Source of the DNA: Bradyrhizobium sp. DOA9
GTDB lineage: Bacteria; Pseudomonadota; Alphaproteobacteria; Rhizobiales; Xanthobacteraceae
DNA: 64,000 nt
Assembly (NCBI RefSeq): GCF_000617845.2
Contig: NZ_DF820425.1
Coordinates: 5,400,741 to 5,464,740 of the forward strand
Direction of reading: 5' to 3'
Position 1 is the first letter of the stretch. Every line of letters starts with the position of its first letter. A program made the translations under genes and the position numbers. This document shows, piece after piece, positions 25,536-33,222 of the stretch. The notes below the pieces were generated by a model, which worked only from the letters and a program-made list of their open reading frames with translations, ran no database searches and had not been told where the DNA came from.

Positions 25536-26027
25536 TCACTCCGCCTCGACATCCCCCTTCTGCGGCGCGGCCAGCGGCGTGAACTCGCAGCGGTCGGGCT
25601 TGACGTCGATCAGCGGCGTGTTGTCGATGCAGTCGAGGCCGCGCACCAGGATGGCATTGCCCTCGATGCCGACCAGTTTGACGATCGATGTGCCGATCGG
25701 ATTGGGACGCACCGGCGAGCGCAGCGAAAAGGTGCCGCGGGTCTTCTCGTTGTTCTTCGGGCTCTGCAGGATGATGTCGCGGCGCGAGCGGTCGAGCCAG
25801 TAGAGCACCTCGAGGTTGCTGTAGAAGTCGACGCCCTTGATGGCCGGCACGAACGGCTCGAAGATCTCCAGGCGACAGACCGGGCCGTCCTGACGCCCCT
25901 GCCGCGGCGTCTCCAGCCGCGACGACCAGGGGGTGCGGATACGGCCGATGAAGACGAGGCCGGCATCTTGCGGCGGCGGCAGCTCGATGGCGACCTCGCC
26001 CTCGCGGAGCTCCTGTTCGCGAACCAT
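25536..26027 (-). CDS. tRNA m6t6A37 methyltransferase TrmO/TsaA-like protein
   Basis: Protein of 163 aa of the UPF0066/TsaA beta-barrel family: FIGRIRTPW near the start, then LEVLYWLDRSRRD, TRGTFSLRSPVRPNPIGTSIVKL and VRGLDCIDNTPLIDVKP. In E. coli, TrmO methylates N6 of t6A37 in tRNA(Thr) using SAM. This one lacks the E. coli C-terminal extension. The ATG has AGGA five bases upstream; the longer frame has no such site. Confidence 0.88.
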   Translation of the reverse strand: MVREQELREGEVAIELPPPQDAGLVFIGRIRTPWSSRLETPRQGRQDGPVCRLEIFEPFVPAIKGVDFYSNLEVLYWLDRSRRDIILQSPKNNEKTRGTFSLRSPVRPNPIGTSIVKLVGIEGNAILVRGLDCIDNTPLIDVKPDRCEFTPLAAPQKGDVEAE

Positions 26028-26059
26028 ATGTCCTGTTCCCTGGCTGTTCGCCGGCGGTT

Positions 26060-26410
26060 TTAGCCCAACCACCACTTGCCGGCCAGCATGAAGACTTCGC
26101 CCGTGACCACACCCGCGAAAATCGAACGGCGGGCCAGCAGGAAAGCGATGAGCCCGGCGCCGACCGCGCCATAGCGCAGGACGTCAGGCACGCTGGCCAG
26201 CGCGCCTGGTGGCTGGACCACGATCTGGGCGATGACGCCCGCCAGGATCGCGGTGGCAACCGCCCTGACCCAGACCAGCAGCTCCGAGCCCTCGTCGATG
26301 CCGCCGCCGAACCAAAGGCCCAGCATGCGCCAGATCTGGTTGGGAACGACCCCGGCGACGAACAGGACGGCCAGCGCGTGCCAGTCGCCGATTGCTTGCG
26401 CAAAGCTCAT
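26060..26410 (-). CDS. azlD: AzlD family branched-chain amino-acid export subunit
   Basis: Small membrane protein of 116 aa with about three to four hydrophobic segments (ALAVLFVAGVVPNQIWRMLGLWF, RAVATAILAGVIAQIVVQPP, YGAVGAGLIAFLLA), typical of AzlD, the partner of AzlC in branched-chain amino-acid export. Its ATG overlaps the azlC stop (ATGA), so the two are translationally coupled. Confidence 0.88.
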   Translation of the reverse strand: MSFAQAIGDWHALAVLFVAGVVPNQIWRMLGLWFGGGIDEGSELLVWVRAVATAILAGVIAQIVVQPPGALASVPDVLRYGAVGAGLIAFLLARRSIFAGVVTGEVFMLAGKWWLG

Positions 26411-27207
26411 GCGCGCACCTCCCGCCACCAATGCACGCCATAAGCGATCGTCCCGGCGACCACGCCGCTGACGAGGATGTCGAGACCGGAGTTCATCTTC
26501 GCCGCCAGCGGATAGAGCACGATGCCCAGCACGAGCGCGACGACATCGGCAACCTCGCGGCTGTTGCGCGCGGTCGAGAACAGGAACGACAGCGGCGTCA
26601 GCAGCAGGATCGCCGCGCCGAGCGTCTGCGTCAGGTTGGCGGCGAGGAAATAGCCGACCGTGTTGGCAACGAGGCACACGGAGACGAGTCCGCAGCCGAG
26701 CCCGTGGACGAAGGCGATCCGCCGCTCGCGCGGCACCTGCGGCAGGAAGCGGTGGCATTCGACCCACAGCGTCACGGCGGTGAGATGGGCGGCGAAAATC
26801 AGCTCGCGCCGCTTGGTCGTGGGTGTGCGCATCAGCGGCAGCACCGAGACCACCATCGGAAACAGGCGGATGGCGCTGACGGTGACCGCAATCGCCGACT
26901 GGATGATGGTGGCGCCCGAGCCGAGCGTGGTGATCAGGATGATCTGCGCCGGACCTGCCCAGACGAACAGCGTCGAGCACAGCGCCCAGAGCAGGCTGAA
27001 ATGGGTGTCGTGAGCGAGCGCGCCGATGCCGAGATAGGTCACGAACAGCACGATGGTGAGGATCGTCTGCGTGATCGAGCGCAGTCCCCACACGAAGGCG
27101 CGCCAGGGACTTTGCCATTGAGGGGAATCGAGCGGAGGAAGCGCCACGGGAGCTTTTTTGGCCGAGTGAGGAATCGCGCCCGCATAACGGGCGAGACGGC
27201 GGCGCAC
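26407..27207 (-). CDS. azlC: AzlC family amino-acid exporter
   Basis: Membrane protein with about five to six hydrophobic segments: ILTIVLFVTYLGIGALAHDT, LWALCSTLFVWAGPAQIILITTLG and LFPMVVSVLPLMRTPTT are AzlC signatures. Together with AzlD it would export branched-chain amino acids or analogues. The start is uncertain: no ATG lies before the first membrane segment. GTG 27207 is used here and GTG 27147 is the alternative; further upstream the frame runs into a palindromic repeat (27258-27360) and is not coding. Confidence 0.85.
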   Translation of the reverse strand: MRRRLARYAGAIPHSAKKAPVALPPLDSPQWQSPWRAFVWGLRSITQTILTIVLFVTYLGIGALAHDTHFSLLWALCSTLFVWAGPAQIILITTLGSGATIIQSAIAVTVSAIRLFPMVVSVLPLMRTPTTKRRELIFAAHLTAVTLWVECHRFLPQVPRERRIAFVHGLGCGLVSVCLVANTVGYFLAANLTQTLGAAILLLTPLSFLFSTARNSREVADVVALVLGIVLYPLAAKMNSGLDILVSGVVAGTIAYGVHWWREVRA

Positions 27208-27257
27208 GTCAAGAAAGGCCGCGGCGGGGCTGGCATGCGCGAGGCCATCCCCACCGC

Positions 27258-27360
27258 CGTCATTCCGGGGCGGCTCGAAGAGCCGAACTACGGCGCGCAC
27301 TTGCGCGCCTGAGAATCTCGGGATTCCGGGTTCGATGCTTCGCATCGCCCCGGAATGACG
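27258..27360. repeat. Palindromic repeat, CGTCATTCCGGGG family, second copy
   Basis: The outer arms CGTCATTCCGGGGCG and CGCCCCGGAATGACG pair perfectly over 15 bp and enclose shorter internal hairpins (for example GCGCGCACTTGCGCGC). The outer sequence is shared with the shorter repeat at 6681-6723. It lies between azlC and the lytic transglycosylase. Confidence 0.88.
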
Positions 27361-27378
27361 AGCCGAGAGGAGCGCTCC

Positions 27379-28332
27379 CTACCCCGCCACACCGCGGTTC
27401 TTCAGCACGAAGCAGGCGCCGCCCTCCTTGCGGATGCGTTTGCATAGATCATCGGCCTCGGCGCGCGTATCCGCGCCGATGCGGACCTGGTAGAACGCGC
27501 GCGTGCCGCGACTGCGCATCACCGAGGAGAGCAGGCTCGGATCGCGCTCGCCGATCACGGTGCTCAGTTTCGTCACGGCCCGGGAATACATCGCCAGCGC
27601 CTTGTTGCGGTCGAAGCCGGCCGCGAGCTGGACGCCCCAGATCTTTGCGGCTGCAAGCTCGACATGCTGCTCGAGCTCGGCGACGAACGGATTGGGAGCC
27701 CGCTTGAGCAGCGCCATCAGATCCCGGCAGCTCGTCGGCGGCGAACTCGGCTCTCCCTTGCCGGTGCTCCCCGCCTTGGCCCAGGCATCGACGCTCGTGC
27801 CGGTGATGGCATAGACGTAATTGCGGGTCTGCTCCGGCATCGGCCCGGTGCCGGCGAGCCATTCCTGCACGCGCCGGGGGCCGGCATTGTAGGCGGCCGC
27901 GGCAAGGCCGAGATTGCCGAACTGGTTGCGAAGCTCGTTCAGGAATTCGGCCGATTTCGGCAAGGCCTGCACCGGATTGAACGGATCGAGCAGCCCGCGC
28001 TCGCTGGCAGTGCCCGGCATGAACTGCGCGATCCCCTGCGCATGTTTGCCGCTGCGCGTCATGGGCCCGATCGCATCGGCCTGGAAGCGGCTCTCCTGCC
28101 AGATCACGCGCGCGAAGAACTCCAGCGGCAGGCTGTTGTCGCGCGCGGCCGCCTCCACGATCAGGCAAATCGACTCGCGCGTGTCGCTCTCGCGGACCTC
28201 TTTCGGTTTTTCAACCGGCTTCTCCGGTTCCTCGGCCTTCGGTGGCGCATCGCTGGGCGGCACCTGCTCCGCGAACGCTGGCGACAGCAGGAGGACTTGG
28301 CACAGGACAGCAATCACCCGGGCTATTCGCAT
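27379..28332 (-). CDS. Lytic transglycosylase with C-terminal SPOR-like region
   Basis: Secreted or periplasmic murein-cleaving enzyme of 317 aa. A signal peptide (RVIAVLCQVLLLSPAFA) and a Pro/Glu/Lys linker precede the SLT domain (about 75-200): ESICLIVEAAARDNSLPLEF...RVIWQESRFQADAIGP with the catalytic Glu, GIAQFMPGTASERGLLDPFNP, and AAAYNAGPRRVQEWL. The last 60 residues (RAFYQVRIGADTRAEADDLC...GGACFVLKN) resemble a SPOR peptidoglycan-binding module. Start at ATG 28332, as the preceding in-frame Met adds only charged residues. Confidence 0.9.
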   Translation of the reverse strand: MRIARVIAVLCQVLLLSPAFAEQVPPSDAPPKAEEPEKPVEKPKEVRESDTRESICLIVEAAARDNSLPLEFFARVIWQESRFQADAIGPMTRSGKHAQGIAQFMPGTASERGLLDPFNPVQALPKSAEFLNELRNQFGNLGLAAAAYNAGPRRVQEWLAGTGPMPEQTRNYVYAITGTSVDAWAKAGSTGKGEPSSPPTSCRDLMALLKRAPNPFVAELEQHVELAAAKIWGVQLAAGFDRNKALAMYSRAVTKLSTVIGERDPSLLSSVMRSRGTRAFYQVRIGADTRAEADDLCKRIRKEGGACFVLKNRGVAG

Positions 28333-28420
28333 GGTATTGACGCGATCGGACAAATCGGACCTTGACTTGGAACCAGAGCCAACTAGCAACAGACGGCAAT
28401 ATCAACACCGGCCCGGCCAG

Positions 28421-29059
28421 ATGGTGACAATCTTTTTTGATCTCGACGGCACGCTGACGAACCCGAAGCCCGGGATCACCCGCTCGATCCAATATGCGTT
28501 GGAACGGCTCGGAGTTCCGGTACCGAGCGAGGACGAGCTGACCTGGTGCATCGGCCCTCCGCTGCTTGCCAGCCTTCGCAAGCTCACCGGAGCCGATGAG
28601 CTCGCCGACCGCGCACTGTTGCTCTATCGCGAGCGCTTCAGCGATATCGGCCTGTTCGAGAACGAGGCTTACAGCGGAATTGCGGACACGTTATCTTCGC
28701 TCGCCGCGACACGTCAGCGCATGTTCGTGGCGACCAGCAAGCCCGCCGTCTACGCCAGCCGCATCGTCGATCATTTCGGCCTGAACCCGTATTTCGAACG
28801 CGTGTTCGGCTCCGAGCTCGACGGCACGCGTGTCGACAAGCGCGACCTGCTCCGCTACGCGCTGGACGAGGCCAGGGTCGATGCCAACAGCGCAATCATG
28901 ATCGGCGACCGCAGCCACGACGTGGTCGGCGCCCGCACCAACGGCATGACCGCCATCGGCGTGCTCTACGGTTATGGCAGCGAAGCCGAGCTACGCGATG
29001 CCGGCGCGCACCACATCTGCGCGGCGCATCCGGAATTGCTCGGCCATTGTCTGACTTAG
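28421..29059 (+). CDS. HAD-family hydrolase, phosphoglycolate phosphatase-like
   Basis: Haloacid dehalogenase-type phosphatase of 212 aa. Motif I is FFDLDGTLTNPKPGITRSI (nucleophile Asp about residue 7), motif II FVATSKP, motif III the Lys in VDKRDL and motif IV MIGDRSHDVVGA. The Gph/5'-nucleotidase-like subgroup (GPPLLASLRKL cap) is suggested, but the substrate is not predictable. It is divergent from the lytic transglycosylase, 88 bases apart. Confidence 0.9.
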   Translation: MVTIFFDLDGTLTNPKPGITRSIQYALERLGVPVPSEDELTWCIGPPLLASLRKLTGADELADRALLLYRERFSDIGLFENEAYSGIADTLSSLAATRQRMFVATSKPAVYASRIVDHFGLNPYFERVFGSELDGTRVDKRDLLRYALDEARVDANSAIMIGDRSHDVVGARTNGMTAIGVLYGYGSEAELRDAGAHHICAAHPELLGHCLT

Positions 29060-29063
29060 TCGA

Positions 29064-30104
29064 TCAGCCTCCGACGGTCTCCACCGCTGCCAGCATGCCT
29101 GTCTTTGGGTGACAGTTCAGATATTCGAAGAACTGTTCATCGGCGGCTGCTACCGTCACCTCGTGATAGAGCCGCAGCTTGGCGGACGGCCCGAGCGTCG
29201 ACAGATATTTCATAGCCGCGCCGAAGATCTTGACGTGGGTCGGATGCGACTCCGCCCAGCGTTCGAGCGCCGCGAGACTCTTCCACCAGCTCTGACCGTA
29301 GGACTTCTCGCTGACGCTGCCGTCGGCCGCCAGCACCCGCATATAGCGGTTGGCATAGCAACCGATCGCGAGGCCATCGTCGCGCAGAAAGTCCATGCCC
29401 TCGCGTAGCACCGGTTCGACGTCGTCGAGATAGAGCTTGCGCTCGGACGCCTCGGTATCGCTCCAATCCTGCCCGGAGCGGATCAGGCAGAGATTGTCAT
29501 GAGACTTCACGCGCAACCGCGCGCCGTCGCAGATCAGCTCAGGCGCGCCACCAGGCGTCATCGCATCGATCTGCGACAGCGGGATACGGTCACGCATCCC
29601 GCCCCAATAGGCATGCTCCTGCACCTCGCCGCTCATGCCCTCCGCGACGACGGCAATACCTTCGGGCCGATCGGGCGAGGAGAACAGCGTCTCGTGACGG
29701 GCCACAATGGGACGCAGCACCTCGATGAAGGTACCGACGCCTTCGCGCATCCGGCCGGTCCACATTTCGCGCGCCCGCCCGAACCAGGCATCAAAGCGTG
29801 CGAGATCGTCCCAATAGGCGACCGTGACAACATTCTCGAAGCCGGACTGATCGGCATAACGCGCCCGGTCCCAATGCGACGGACCGCCATCCATCGCGAA
29901 CAGTCCTGCGAGTTCGTTCAACGCGTCCATTGCTGCCGCCGGTGCCGCGCCGCCACACTGGACGCCGAAGTAAGCCATCACGACCCGGCTGACCGAAGGC
30001 TTGTAGCGCGCCACGAAGGACGGATATGGCGGCTGGTAATCGTCCGGCACGCGCTTGTGGCGCGTGCGTGTGGTTTCGAGATGCGCAGGAATTGCGGATT
30101 CCAT
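29064..30104 (-). CDS. Haem-containing aldoxime dehydratase
   Basis: Haem enzyme of 346 aa that dehydrates aldoximes to nitriles, matching the phenylacetaldoxime dehydratase (OxdB) family in length and sequence. Seen are YQPPYPSFVARY, GGPSHWDRARY, NVVTVAYWDD, HAYWGGMRDRIPLSQID, SHPTHVKIFGAAMKYL and LRLYHEVTV. H290 and H314 have the 24-residue spacing of the OxdB haem-ligand and distal histidines (family knowledge). The downstream ATG of two (30104) is used because GGGAGG is eight bases before it. The nitrilase gene lies 28 bases upstream on the same strand, so aldoxime to nitrile to acid is encoded in one operon. Confidence 0.92.
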   Translation of the reverse strand: MESAIPAHLETTRTRHKRVPDDYQPPYPSFVARYKPSVSRVVMAYFGVQCGGAAPAAAMDALNELAGLFAMDGGPSHWDRARYADQSGFENVVTVAYWDDLARFDAWFGRAREMWTGRMREGVGTFIEVLRPIVARHETLFSSPDRPEGIAVVAEGMSGEVQEHAYWGGMRDRIPLSQIDAMTPGGAPELICDGARLRVKSHDNLCLIRSGQDWSDTEASERKLYLDDVEPVLREGMDFLRDDGLAIGCYANRYMRVLAADGSVSEKSYGQSWWKSLAALERWAESHPTHVKIFGAAMKYLSTLGPSAKLRLYHEVTVAAADEQFFEYLNCHPKTGMLAAVETVGG

Positions 30105-30132
30105 GGCCATGCCCTCCCCGTGATCGCGGCGA

Positions 30133-31149
30133 TCAGCTTGCCGCCGCCGCAATGTCCATGGGCTCGACGGTGTCGACCGGCAGCGCGAATTGCTCGACCC
30201 GCTGGTACCGCTTCTTGTTGAGCAGCAGCCGTGTGACGTCGGGCCGCGAATAATGTCCAGCGGGATCGGCGGCGTTCTTGGCAACGCCAATGGCGCCGAG
30301 ATCGATCTCTGCGATCAGCAGGCCCTCCTGATCGGGCGCCAGCTTCTCCCCGATCTGGCTGCCGTCGGGGCCGTAGATGGCCGCAAAGCCACCGCCCGCA
30401 TGCAGCAGCGCATTCTTGTCGGGCCGGTCGCAGAGCTCGTCGATCATGGCCTGCGACACCGTCGCACAAGGCGCGAGCACGAAGCAGGAGCCTTCCACCG
30501 CATAGACGCGCGAGGCGGCGTTGTTGACCTCGGCCCCTAGCGCCGGCGCGAACGGATCATAGAGCGAGAAGCTCGGCCAGGCCGCGACGTGCACCTGCTC
30601 GTTCTGGGCGTACATCGCGTATTTCGACAGCGGCTGCAGATGCTCCCAGCAGCACAGCGCGCCGAGCCGGCCGATGTCGGGCCGCGCATGCACGGCGAGG
30701 TCGCTGCCGTCGCCTTCGCCATAGACGGTGCGCTCGGCATGGGTCGGCCGCAGCTTGCGGCGCTTTGCAATGGTCTCGCCGTCAGGGCCGATCAGCCATT
30801 GCGCGAGGTAAAGGCTGCCGCCGTCGCGCTCGGACAGGCCGATCACGGCGGTGAGCCTTGCCTTGCGCACGGCCTCGCGCAGGCACTCAGCCTGCGGGCT
30901 GTCATAGGACAGCGAGTTATCGAAATAGCGCTGCACGAAGCCCCGCCCGATCGCCCAGGCCGGCGAGTCCAGCCAGATGTGCCAGGGGTAGCCGGGGATG
31001 AAGGCCTCGGGAAAGGCGATCAGCTTGGCGCCCTTTTCCGCGGCCTCCCCGATCAGGGCGATCGACTTGTCGATCGAGGCGTCGAGATCGAGCCAGGCCG
31101 GCGCCGCCTGCACCACCGCAACCTTGTATTTCGGATGTTCGATGCCCAT
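30133..31149 (-). CDS. Nitrilase
   Basis: Carbon-nitrogen hydrolase of 338 aa that converts nitriles to carboxylates and ammonia. The catalytic triad is visible: Glu48 in FPEAFIPGYPWHIW, Lys at about 132 in KRRKLRPTHAER, and Cys at about 167 in LCCWEHLQPLSKYAMY. HIW and HVAAWPSFS are typical of aromatic/arylacetonitrile-type nitrilases. ATG 31149 has GGAGG six bases upstream. It heads the operon with the aldoxime dehydratase and is divergent from an AraC-type regulator, the same gene set as known aldoxime-nitrile clusters. Confidence 0.93.
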   Translation of the reverse strand: MGIEHPKYKVAVVQAAPAWLDLDASIDKSIALIGEAAEKGAKLIAFPEAFIPGYPWHIWLDSPAWAIGRGFVQRYFDNSLSYDSPQAECLREAVRKARLTAVIGLSERDGGSLYLAQWLIGPDGETIAKRRKLRPTHAERTVYGEGDGSDLAVHARPDIGRLGALCCWEHLQPLSKYAMYAQNEQVHVAAWPSFSLYDPFAPALGAEVNNAASRVYAVEGSCFVLAPCATVSQAMIDELCDRPDKNALLHAGGGFAAIYGPDGSQIGEKLAPDQEGLLIAEIDLGAIGVAKNAADPAGHYSRPDVTRLLLNKKRYQRVEQFALPVDTVEPMDIAAAAS

Positions 31150-31247
31150 TCCCGCCTCCATTGCCGGTTGATCGGAAGCCACGTCCGATGCAGTCTATTT
31201 GGCCAAGCCGGGCGGCCGGCCGCTCGACCAATGCGGCACAAAAACTC

Positions 31248-31289
31248 GACCGGACGCGCTTCCGACCGGTACGGGATTTGCGTCCGGTC
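31248..31289. promoter_or_regulatory. Candidate operator in the nitrilase/AraC divergent promoter
   Basis: GACCGGACGC (31248-31257) and its exact reverse complement GCGTCCGGTC (31280-31289) lie 22 bases apart, in the 188-base space between the divergent nitrilase and AraC genes. A related CCGACCGGT sits between them. Regulator binding is inferred from position. Confidence 0.55.
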
Positions 31290-31337
31290 AGGCTGGATCC
31301 CAGGCGATTTTGCAGGGTGTGAAAGGGAGGCTTGCCA

Positions 31338-32294
31338 ATGCCAATCCAGTTCACGACGGACGGCAGCCCCGGCTACCGGCGGCTCGCTCTCTGGCAGGAC
31401 ATCGTCTGCGACGTCTTCGTCGGGCTCGACTGCAAGTCCGACCTCGGCAGCGCTTTCCATGGCTCGGTCACGCAAGCCTCACTGGGCAAGGCCGTCTGCT
31501 CCGATGTCTGCTCCGACCGCCAACACGTGTTCCGCACGCCCTCGCGCATCGCGCGCTCGGATCAGGATTTTGTTCTCATCGCGCTCGGCAATCGCGGCGA
31601 TGGCGGCGTGGTGCAGGACGGCCGCGAGACCGTGATCCGGCCCGGCGAGTTCGCGCTCTACGACACCACGCGCCCATACGAGCTGAAGTTCAACGACAGT
31701 TTTACGCAGACCATTTTCAAGGTGCCACGCGAGATGCTGCAGCGGCGGCTCGGCGGCACCGAGACGCTGACTGCAATGTCATTTGGCGCCGACGCACCGC
31801 TCGAGCGGCTCGCCTATGATTTCATTTTCCGGCTCTGCCAGAATGCGGACCGGCTCGCGCCTGACCACGCCGCGGCCTTGTCGGAGCAAGCCGTCGATCT
31901 CCTTGCGATGGCGTTGAGCGAGCGGCTCGGCAAGACCTCGCTGCCCTCCTCGACCCATCGCTCGGCCCTGCTCTACCGATTGAAGGCGCACATCCGCGCG
32001 CATCTCGCCGATCCCGATTTGTCGCTGGCGGAGACCGCGGCCGCGCTCGGCATCTCGCCGCGCTACGTCAACGATCTCCTCGCGGACGAGGACACCTCTT
32101 TCCAGCGCCATGTCCTTGCCGAACGCCTCGCCCGATGCCGGCGAGATCTCGCTTCGCCTGTGCTCGCCCATCGCCACATCAGCGAGATCGCCTTCGCCTG
32201 GGGCTTCAACGACCTCTCGCATTTCGGCCGCGTCTTCCGCGAGCATTTTGGCACGTCGCCGCGCGACTTCCGGCAGAGCCAGATGCGGCATTGA
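31338..32294 (+). CDS. AraC-family transcriptional regulator
   Basis: Regulator of 318 aa with an N-terminal AraC-binding-like sensory domain (about 20-190; PGEFALYDTTRPYELKF is its signature) and a C-terminal double helix-turn-helix (LSLAETAAALGISPRYVNDLL ..., ISEIAFAWGFNDLSHFGRVF). NitR-like regulators of nitrilase genes have this architecture (established for Rhodococcus NitR). GGGAGG is seven bases before the ATG. It is divergent from the nitrilase-aldoxime dehydratase operon and is probably its aldoxime- or nitrile-responsive activator. Confidence 0.9.
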   Translation: MPIQFTTDGSPGYRRLALWQDIVCDVFVGLDCKSDLGSAFHGSVTQASLGKAVCSDVCSDRQHVFRTPSRIARSDQDFVLIALGNRGDGGVVQDGRETVIRPGEFALYDTTRPYELKFNDSFTQTIFKVPREMLQRRLGGTETLTAMSFGADAPLERLAYDFIFRLCQNADRLAPDHAAALSEQAVDLLAMALSERLGKTSLPSSTHRSALLYRLKAHIRAHLADPDLSLAETAAALGISPRYVNDLLADEDTSFQRHVLAERLARCRRDLASPVLAHRHISEIAFAWGFNDLSHFGRVFREHFGTSPRDFRQSQMRH

Positions 32295-32299
32295 TGCCG

Positions 32300-33202
32300 C
32301 TAAGGCGCCAGCGCATCACTCGGAGATGCGACACGCGCCTTCATCGCCTCGCTCATGGGAAGCCGGAGATTTTGCCCCTTCGGCGGAATCGGCGCCTCGA
32401 ACCATTTGGCATAGAGCTGGTTGAATGCGCCGGAGGCCATGTTCTCCTTGATCGCGGTGTCGACCAGGGCCTTGAACTCGGCATCTTCCCGGCGGGTCAT
32501 CAATCCGTAATAGGACGGCGCATAGGTCGCGCCCAGCATCCGGAAGGCCTTCGGATCGGACGCGTTCGCGACGAGCCCGGCGATCAGGATGTCGTCCTCG
32601 AACCACGCCGCGGCGCGCCCCGTTCCCAGCATCAACAGCGACTCGGCGTGATCCTTGGCCTGGATGAGCGTCACGTTCAGTTTCTGCTCGTCGAGAACCT
32701 GCTTTGCGACCGCAACGTTCAACGAGCCCTGCGTGATGACGACCGTCTGCCCGTCGAGCCCTTTCGGCTCCATTACGCCCGACGTCGCAGACACCAGCCA
32801 GCGCGGCGATGCCACATAGGTCGCAACGGAGAACGAAACCTGCCTCTGGCGTTCCGCGGTGTTGGTCGTGCTGCCACACTCGACGTCGATGGTGCCGTTC
32901 TGGAGCAGCGGAATGCGATTGGACGCATTCACCGGGACGTAGTCGATCCCCAGCTCCGGCCGCTGCAGCACGATCCTGATCTTGTCGGCCACCGCGGAGC
33001 AGAGATCGAGCGAGAGTCCGGTCGGCTTCTGGTCCGATCCAAGATAGGCGAACGGGATGGAAGCCTCCCGATAGCCGAGGGTGATCTTGCCGACCTCTCT
33101 GATCTTGTCGAGGGTCGAGCTGGCCGCTTGCGCTGTTGGAACGTCCAACAGCGCAAGCGAAAGTGCGGCAATGGCAAGCGTCGGCGCGTATCTGCGGATC
33201 AT
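32300..33202 (-). CDS. Amino-acid ABC transporter substrate-binding protein (orphan)
   Basis: Periplasmic binding protein of 300 aa, family 3 (GltI-like). A signal peptide (RRYAPTLAIAALSLALLDVPTAQA) is followed by DKIREVGKITLGYREASIPFAYLG, LSLDLCSAVADKI, NRIPLLQNGTIDVECGSTTNTAERQ and SYYGLMTRREDAEFKALVD, all typical of polar amino-acid binding. No permease or ATPase gene is nearby. It lies 20 bases downstream of the dialkylglycine decarboxylase gene with a GGAGG site, so both are co-transcribed and its ligand may be the decarboxylase substrate. Confidence 0.9.
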   Translation of the reverse strand: MIRRYAPTLAIAALSLALLDVPTAQAASSTLDKIREVGKITLGYREASIPFAYLGSDQKPTGLSLDLCSAVADKIRIVLQRPELGIDYVPVNASNRIPLLQNGTIDVECGSTTNTAERQRQVSFSVATYVASPRWLVSATSGVMEPKGLDGQTVVITQGSLNVAVAKQVLDEQKLNVTLIQAKDHAESLLMLGTGRAAAWFEDDILIAGLVANASDPKAFRMLGATYAPSYYGLMTRREDAEFKALVDTAIKENMASGAFNQLYAKWFEAPIPPKGQNLRLPMSEAMKARVASPSDALAP

Positions 33203-33222
33203 GTCGGCCTCCGGACTGTTGA

